DNA from: CALOCV01 sp942491955 | GTDB lineage: Bacteria > Chlamydiota > Chlamydiia > Chlamydiales > CALOCV01 | Direction of reading: 5' to 3' | Assembly (NCBI GenBank): GCA_942491955.1 | Contig: CALOCV010000041.1 | Location: forward strand, 1 to 8,822 | Length of the DNA: 8,822 nucleotides | Part shown: positions 5,785-8,822 of the stretch, in pieces | How the letters are laid out: every line of letters begins with the position of its first letter | How positions within the stretch are numbered: position 1 is the first letter of the stretch | Notes under the pieces: generated by a model | The model's input: the letters and a program-made list of their open reading frames with translations, nothing else | Databases searched by the model: none | What the model was told of the DNA's origin: nothing | Made by a program: the position numbers and the translations under genes

Positions 5785-7551
5785 ATGGATGGCATTTCGC
5801 GCGGTCTTAGTAATTATGCTTTTTTTGAAGCCTCAATTCTAACTCAAGATGACGTATTTTGTGCAATAAAGCAAAAGAATCTTGCCCGGTTAAAGGAGCT
5901 GTTGGAGACTCCTGTGGAACGAACCAAAGAGATTTGGATAGAGGCGATCCGCAATTATGCTAGCGATGAGATAGCAAAGGCTCTCTCGGATGCAAAAATT
6001 CCTTCAGACATAGACGTTGTAGTCAAAGCGATAGAGTGGAACGTTACAGATGGGTTTATGGAGGAGCTATTGCTAACTATCCCTGAATCAATAAGGGAAG
6101 AGGCATTAGCATGGCTTCTAGTAACCCAACGTTCTCGATCTGCGCAATTTCTGATTAGCAAAGAATCTAATGGAAACAGAAAAGCCTTTCAACAAGCCCT
6201 GTTCGCAAAACAAACCACCGCAGCTAAAGAGGCATTAGAGCGGATGATGGCTGAAGGAATGCACCCCAGCACGACAACTTTGGAAATCGTGTTGTTGCTT
6301 CATCCGGATAAAGAAATTATAAAGGAATTGATCGATCAAGGAGTTGAGTCTACAGATGCGCTTTTTCAATTGGCAATGCAGCTAGAAGAGGACGTATCAT
6401 TGATGCTGATGCCTCATGATCCAAGTCAAAACAGTTTAATGTTTGCGGTACTACAAAATCGGAAAAAAACAGTAGAAGAGCTGATAAAAAAAGAAGTGAA
6501 ACCAACTAAAGAAATATTTAGTCAGGCACTTGAACACCCTGAATGTTTGAGAGCGTTGCTACAACAAACTCAGGTTAAGGCAACTAGTTACCATTTGCTT
6601 TCGGCCTATAGATCCTATCCAGAAAGTGTAGATATTTTATTAACCCATGGAATTCGGCTTGAGGAGTTGGACATCGGACCATTGATAATGGATTTAAAAG
6701 GGCATGAAATATTGGGAACAATATTGCAATCGCATCAAAAATTTACAGAATATCATCTCTTCTTAACAATAACGTTTTGCGATTTTACATTGGTTCAACT
6801 ACTAGTGGAAAAAGGAGTTTCCGTAAAGGAAAACGCGCTAATAGGTGCAAAACAAAAGGCTTATAATGACACGCAAATGCAAGTATTGATGAATGCAATA
6901 GTGGATGAACCCCTAAAAGCCTTTGCCCAGGCGTTGTTCGATAAAGACGTCACTGCAGCTAAAAAAGCATTAGAGCTGATGGTGAAGGGAAAAATAAAAC
7001 CAAGTATAAAAACTTTTGAAATGGCATTGTATTTTGATGCCGATAAACAAATTATAAAGACCTTGATAGACAAGGGAGTATTGCTAGACAAGGAAGTTGG
7101 GTCTACGGATGATGAGCTTTTTAATTTGGCAGTGAGGCTACAAACTGACAAGAACATGTTATTGATGTTGATACCAACACTGGTGATATCAAAAATATTG
7201 GAGATAGCCCGTAGAGGAAACTTAGACGTAAAATTAAATATTGGCCATACGCCTGAAGAAAGTGATCCTCCCGAACAGACACTCGAGTATGCGGCAAATA
7301 TTTTGAATGCCCGTATGAAAGTTCTACTGCTGTTGGAGGATGAGAAAAAGCCCACAAAGGACAAACGTTTGGAGTTGGAAGAAATTTTGACGGAATCGTT
7401 CGCTAAAGAGATATTGACGAATAATGGAGTTGAGTCGAGACAGAAACTCCTTGCTCTAGCAGTGCGTTTGGAAATGGATTCGCAAATTATAGAGATGTTG
7501 GAAGAATCAGAGCAAACTAGTAGTCCAGTTTGCGAACCTATGGAGATCTAA
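5785..7551 (+). CDS. Helical-repeat (degenerate ankyrin-like alpha-solenoid) protein with internal duplication
   Basis: A 588-residue Leu/Lys/Glu-rich, almost wholly helical protein without signal peptide or membrane segment. I do not recognise a named family. Short 'xxLLxxGV' helix ends recur roughly every 25-29 residues (EELIKKEV 231, RALLQQTQV 256, DILLTHGI 283, QLLVEKGV 338), as in the second helix of ankyrin repeats, but the TPLH and GADVN hallmarks are missing. Two long modules are clearly duplicated: residues 133-210 (KAFQQALFAK...) and 378-464 (KAFAQALFDK...). By hand 31 of the first 55 aligned positions are identical, and the second copy has a 7-8 residue insertion. A decayed third copy is visible at 546-571 (NNGVESRQKLLALAVRLEMD). 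The gene is plainly AT-richer than its neighbours, which suggests lateral gain or rapid lineage-specific evolution. Such solenoids bind proteins and are frequent among effectors of intracellular bacteria; that role here is inference. It has its own promoter and is a single-gene unit. Confidence 0.88.
   Translation: MDGISRGLSNYAFFEASILTQDDVFCAIKQKNLARLKELLETPVERTKEIWIEAIRNYASDEIAKALSDAKIPSDIDVVVKAIEWNVTDGFMEELLLTIPESIREEALAWLLVTQRSRSAQFLISKESNGNRKAFQQALFAKQTTAAKEALERMMAEGMHPSTTTLEIVLLLHPDKEIIKELIDQGVESTDALFQLAMQLEEDVSLMLMPHDPSQNSLMFAVLQNRKKTVEELIKKEVKPTKEIFSQALEHPECLRALLQQTQVKATSYHLLSAYRSYPESVDILLTHGIRLEELDIGPLIMDLKGHEILGTILQSHQKFTEYHLFLTITFCDFTLVQLLVEKGVSVKENALIGAKQKAYNDTQMQVLMNAIVDEPLKAFAQALFDKDVTAAKKALELMVKGKIKPSIKTFEMALYFDADKQIIKTLIDKGVLLDKEVGSTDDELFNLAVRLQTDKNMLLMLIPTLVISKILEIARRGNLDVKLNIGHTPEESDPPEQTLEYAANILNARMKVLLLLEDEKKPTKDKRLELEEILTESFAKEILTNNGVESRQKLLALAVRLEMDSQIIEMLEESEQTSSPVCEPMEI
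6181..6414 (+). repeat. Internal coding repeat, copy A
   Basis: Encodes residues 133-210 of the helical-repeat protein and aligns with copy B at 6916-7176. Shared blocks include KAF.QALF, TAAK.ALE, DK.IIK.LID.GV and STD..LF.LA. Similarity persists at the nucleotide level in several stretches (for example aaagccttt and gcagctaaa), so the copies derive from duplication, not convergence. Confidence 0.8.
6916..7176 (+). repeat. Internal coding repeat, copy B
   Basis: Encodes residues 378-464, matching copy A in order and spacing, except that LLDKEVG is inserted between the GV turn and the STD..LF helix. The copies are separated by about 170 residues of non-duplicated solenoid, so this is not a simple tandem array. 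Confidence 0.8.
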
Positions 7552-7570
7552 GCTACTAGGTGACCATTCC

Positions 7571-8704
7571 CTATAGGGGAGTATTGCGGAGCTGAAAGAC
7601 TTCATGCTCGGACCATTTCACAATTTGCCAAGGGAGACGGCCACTGATGCGGATGAACCATTGTATCATTTGAATAAAAAAATTTTTAATTCTAGCAATG
7701 GCGATTTCCCGAGTGGCTTGTCCCTTGACAAAGACGGCATAAGAGGAAAATGGAGACAAGAGGGGTTTTTTGGTAAATTCAGGTCGTCTTGCCCGGGAGA
7801 TCGCTTTTGCAAGCTCAGTTCCTTGTCGGAATCCATTATTGAGACTGCGGAAAAAGGGAACGCCGAATGCAGCATCTCCTACCAATACCCAAGTGGGTTT
7901 TCCGTTTTTTTGTTTCACGCAGCGTTTGCTTTGATAATGACCCAATCGCGTTACGACAATTTTTTCACTCCCAGAGATCCTTTTTTCGCCGGTAGTTTGT
8001 TGCTTTGCAGCAAGCCATAGGAAGATATTGTCTTGCATTTTTTTTGACACAAGAGCGTTATCAAGAAGGGTAGCAGGAGATTTAAAGGTGGCTCCAGACA
8101 TTTCTTCGAATTGTTTTTGATCGACAAAAAATTGGAGTGTGATGGGAGTTTTTTCTTGAACCGTTCGTCCCACTTTTTCATAGACAAACCCTCGAACAAG
8201 TTTTAGCGTGGAATAAAACCCTGTTTTAGACTGGGAAAATTTTCGGCCACACCCCTCTACTTCATAGGTCAACTGAACAATGTATTGCAAGTTGTGCACA
8301 TCGGGTTCATCTTGAAATACATTCTTTCGCACTCCGCTATGGGAACCATCAGCACCAATGAATACTTGTGCATCGGGAAACTCTTTTTCCAATTGCTTTG
8401 GATCGGTGACATGGCGATAATCGATAGAAATGCCTAGCTCTAAAGCTAGCTTTTTTAGCTTTTCTTCAATATTCCTGGTTCGGATATTTTTCTTTTTTGA
8501 CCAATCGCTGATGATGCGTTGGAGGCGATGATCTTGAGCGCTATCTTTGAACGATGAGGAAGAGAGTTTAAGAGGGTGAGAACGTTGGTATTCTTGGTGG
8601 CGTTCGAGAAGAGTAACTGAAAGATCAGGGTTCCTCAACTTGGTTTGCACAGCGGTCCAAAGACCGCAAGGACCGCCTCCGACAATGACAACTCTAGAAC
8701 TCAT
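7571..8704 (-). CDS. FAD-dependent monooxygenase (PHBH-fold flavoprotein, MICAL-like features)
   Basis: A 377-residue group A flavoprotein hydroxylase candidate, expected to insert one oxygen atom into a substrate using NAD(P)H and FAD. All three family motifs are visible: the dinucleotide-binding GGGPCG (9-14) with an acidic residue ending strand 2 (E34 in LLERH); the DG motif GADGSHSGVR (117-126); and the GD motif VLVGDAAFGVPFFRSL (273-288), which contacts the FAD ribityl chain. The stretch IRTRNIEEKLKKLALELGIS (74-93, sharing an 'I..R.LQ..L...A..LG' pattern) and the RSHPLKL segment recall eukaryotic MICAL monooxygenase domains and their bacterial relatives. The C-terminal 45 residues are basic and aromatic (FFIQMIQWFIRISGRLPW) and may lie on a membrane. 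The ATG at 8704 starts just before the first flavin strand, and an in-frame stop lies a short way upstream, so the start is firm although no ribosome site precedes it. Substrate unknown; aromatic, quinone-precursor or protein methionine oxidation are all possible. Confidence 0.9.
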   Translation of the reverse strand: MSSRVVIVGGGPCGLWTAVQTKLRNPDLSVTLLERHQEYQRSHPLKLSSSSFKDSAQDHRLQRIISDWSKKKNIRTRNIEEKLKKLALELGISIDYRHVTDPKQLEKEFPDAQVFIGADGSHSGVRKNVFQDEPDVHNLQYIVQLTYEVEGCGRKFSQSKTGFYSTLKLVRGFVYEKVGRTVQEKTPITLQFFVDQKQFEEMSGATFKSPATLLDNALVSKKMQDNIFLWLAAKQQTTGEKRISGSEKIVVTRLGHYQSKRCVKQKNGKPTWVLVGDAAFGVPFFRSLNNGFRQGTELAKAISRARRPEFTKKPLLSPFSSYAVFVKGQATREIAIARIKNFFIQMIQWFIRISGRLPWQIVKWSEHEVFQLRNTPL

Positions 8705-8711
8705 GGAAGCG

Positions 8712-8741
8712 AGATTACCGCATATCTTGGGTTTCTGTCAA
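8712..8741 (-). promoter_or_regulatory. Candidate promoter of the flavoprotein gene
   Basis: On the minus strand a perfect -35 box TTGACA (8741-8736) is followed after 18 bases by TAATCT (8717-8712), a poor -10. Transcription would begin at about 8705-8704, at or next to the A of the start codon. The weak -10 keeps confidence low. Confidence 0.35.
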
Positions 8742-8822
8742 CGTCTGATAATATATCTTATGTCTGTGAAAATAAGAAATCTGAACGAATCTTTGCCCTA
8801 GGAATTAGGCAACACAGTCTAG

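Noticed and set aside
6181..7176. CRISPR-like or tandem DNA repeats
   Set aside because: The two similar stretches are diverged coding modules of about 80 codons, 500 bases apart, with no short regular spacer structure.
6861..7364. Minus-strand open frame of 167 codons
   Set aside because: Ser-rich, Ile/Phe-rich antisense of the Lys/Leu-rich solenoid gene; this composition is what the complement of such a gene gives.
7552..7580. CCCTATAGGG palindrome between the convergent solenoid and flavoprotein genes
   Set aside because: Ten bases, mostly within the end of the flavoprotein coding sequence, no loop and no T-tract; probably chance.
7604..8020. Plus-strand open frame of 138 codons
   Set aside because: Antisense to the flavoprotein gene, which has intact FAD motifs in its own frame.
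8786..8812. Imperfect inverted repeat (TGCC.TA...TA.GGCA) near the right edge
   Set aside because: The stem is only about six pairs with a bulge and no T-run; too weak to call a terminator or operator.

Overview
The window reads like a chromosomal segment of an obligate intracellular bacterium of the PVC group, most plausibly an environmental chlamydia (Waddlia, Simkania or Parachlamydia-like). The grounds are a giant AsmA-type envelope protein with a WWGxQ motif near its start, a lineage-specific helical-repeat protein of the kind abundant in amoeba-associated bacteria, and moderate to low GC. This placement is inference from sequence style; the window holds no rRNA, tRNA or other marker gene.

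Layout. (1) Bases 1-99 hold the last 32 codons of a plus-strand gene whose tail resembles FAD/Fe-S 2-hydroxyacid dehydrogenases of the GlcD/YdiJ type. (2) A conserved 447-residue protein of unknown function (92-1435, +) starts inside that stop region and is probably translationally coupled to it. (3) A convergent intergenic block (1436-1597) carries a striking poly-T/poly-G/poly-C segment and a 15-bp perfect inverted repeat. (4) A 1343-residue AsmA-like protein (1598-5629, -) has one N-terminal membrane anchor. It is read from a good sigma-70-type promoter that also settles which start codon is used. (5) A divergent promoter region (5630-5784) separates it from (6) a 588-residue AT-richer alpha-solenoid protein (5785-7551, +) with an internal duplication of about 80 residues. 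(7) Converging on it with a gap of only 19 bp is a 377-residue FAD-dependent monooxygenase (7571-8704, -) with the three classical flavin motifs and a basic, aromatic C-terminal tail. Bases 8705-8822 are upstream sequence of that gene.

The genes do not form one obvious pathway. Only the first two look like an operon; the other three are single transcription units arranged divergently or convergently. The AsmA-like protein should act in the envelope between the inner and outer membranes. The solenoid protein is the best candidate for a host-interacting or lineage-specific factor. The flavoprotein is a soluble or membrane-associated hydroxylase of unknown substrate. I found no CRISPR array, complete insertion sequence, tRNA, rRNA or defence operon. 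The least explained items are the conserved unknown at 92-1435, the GC-homopolymer block at 1442-1501, and the solenoid gene.
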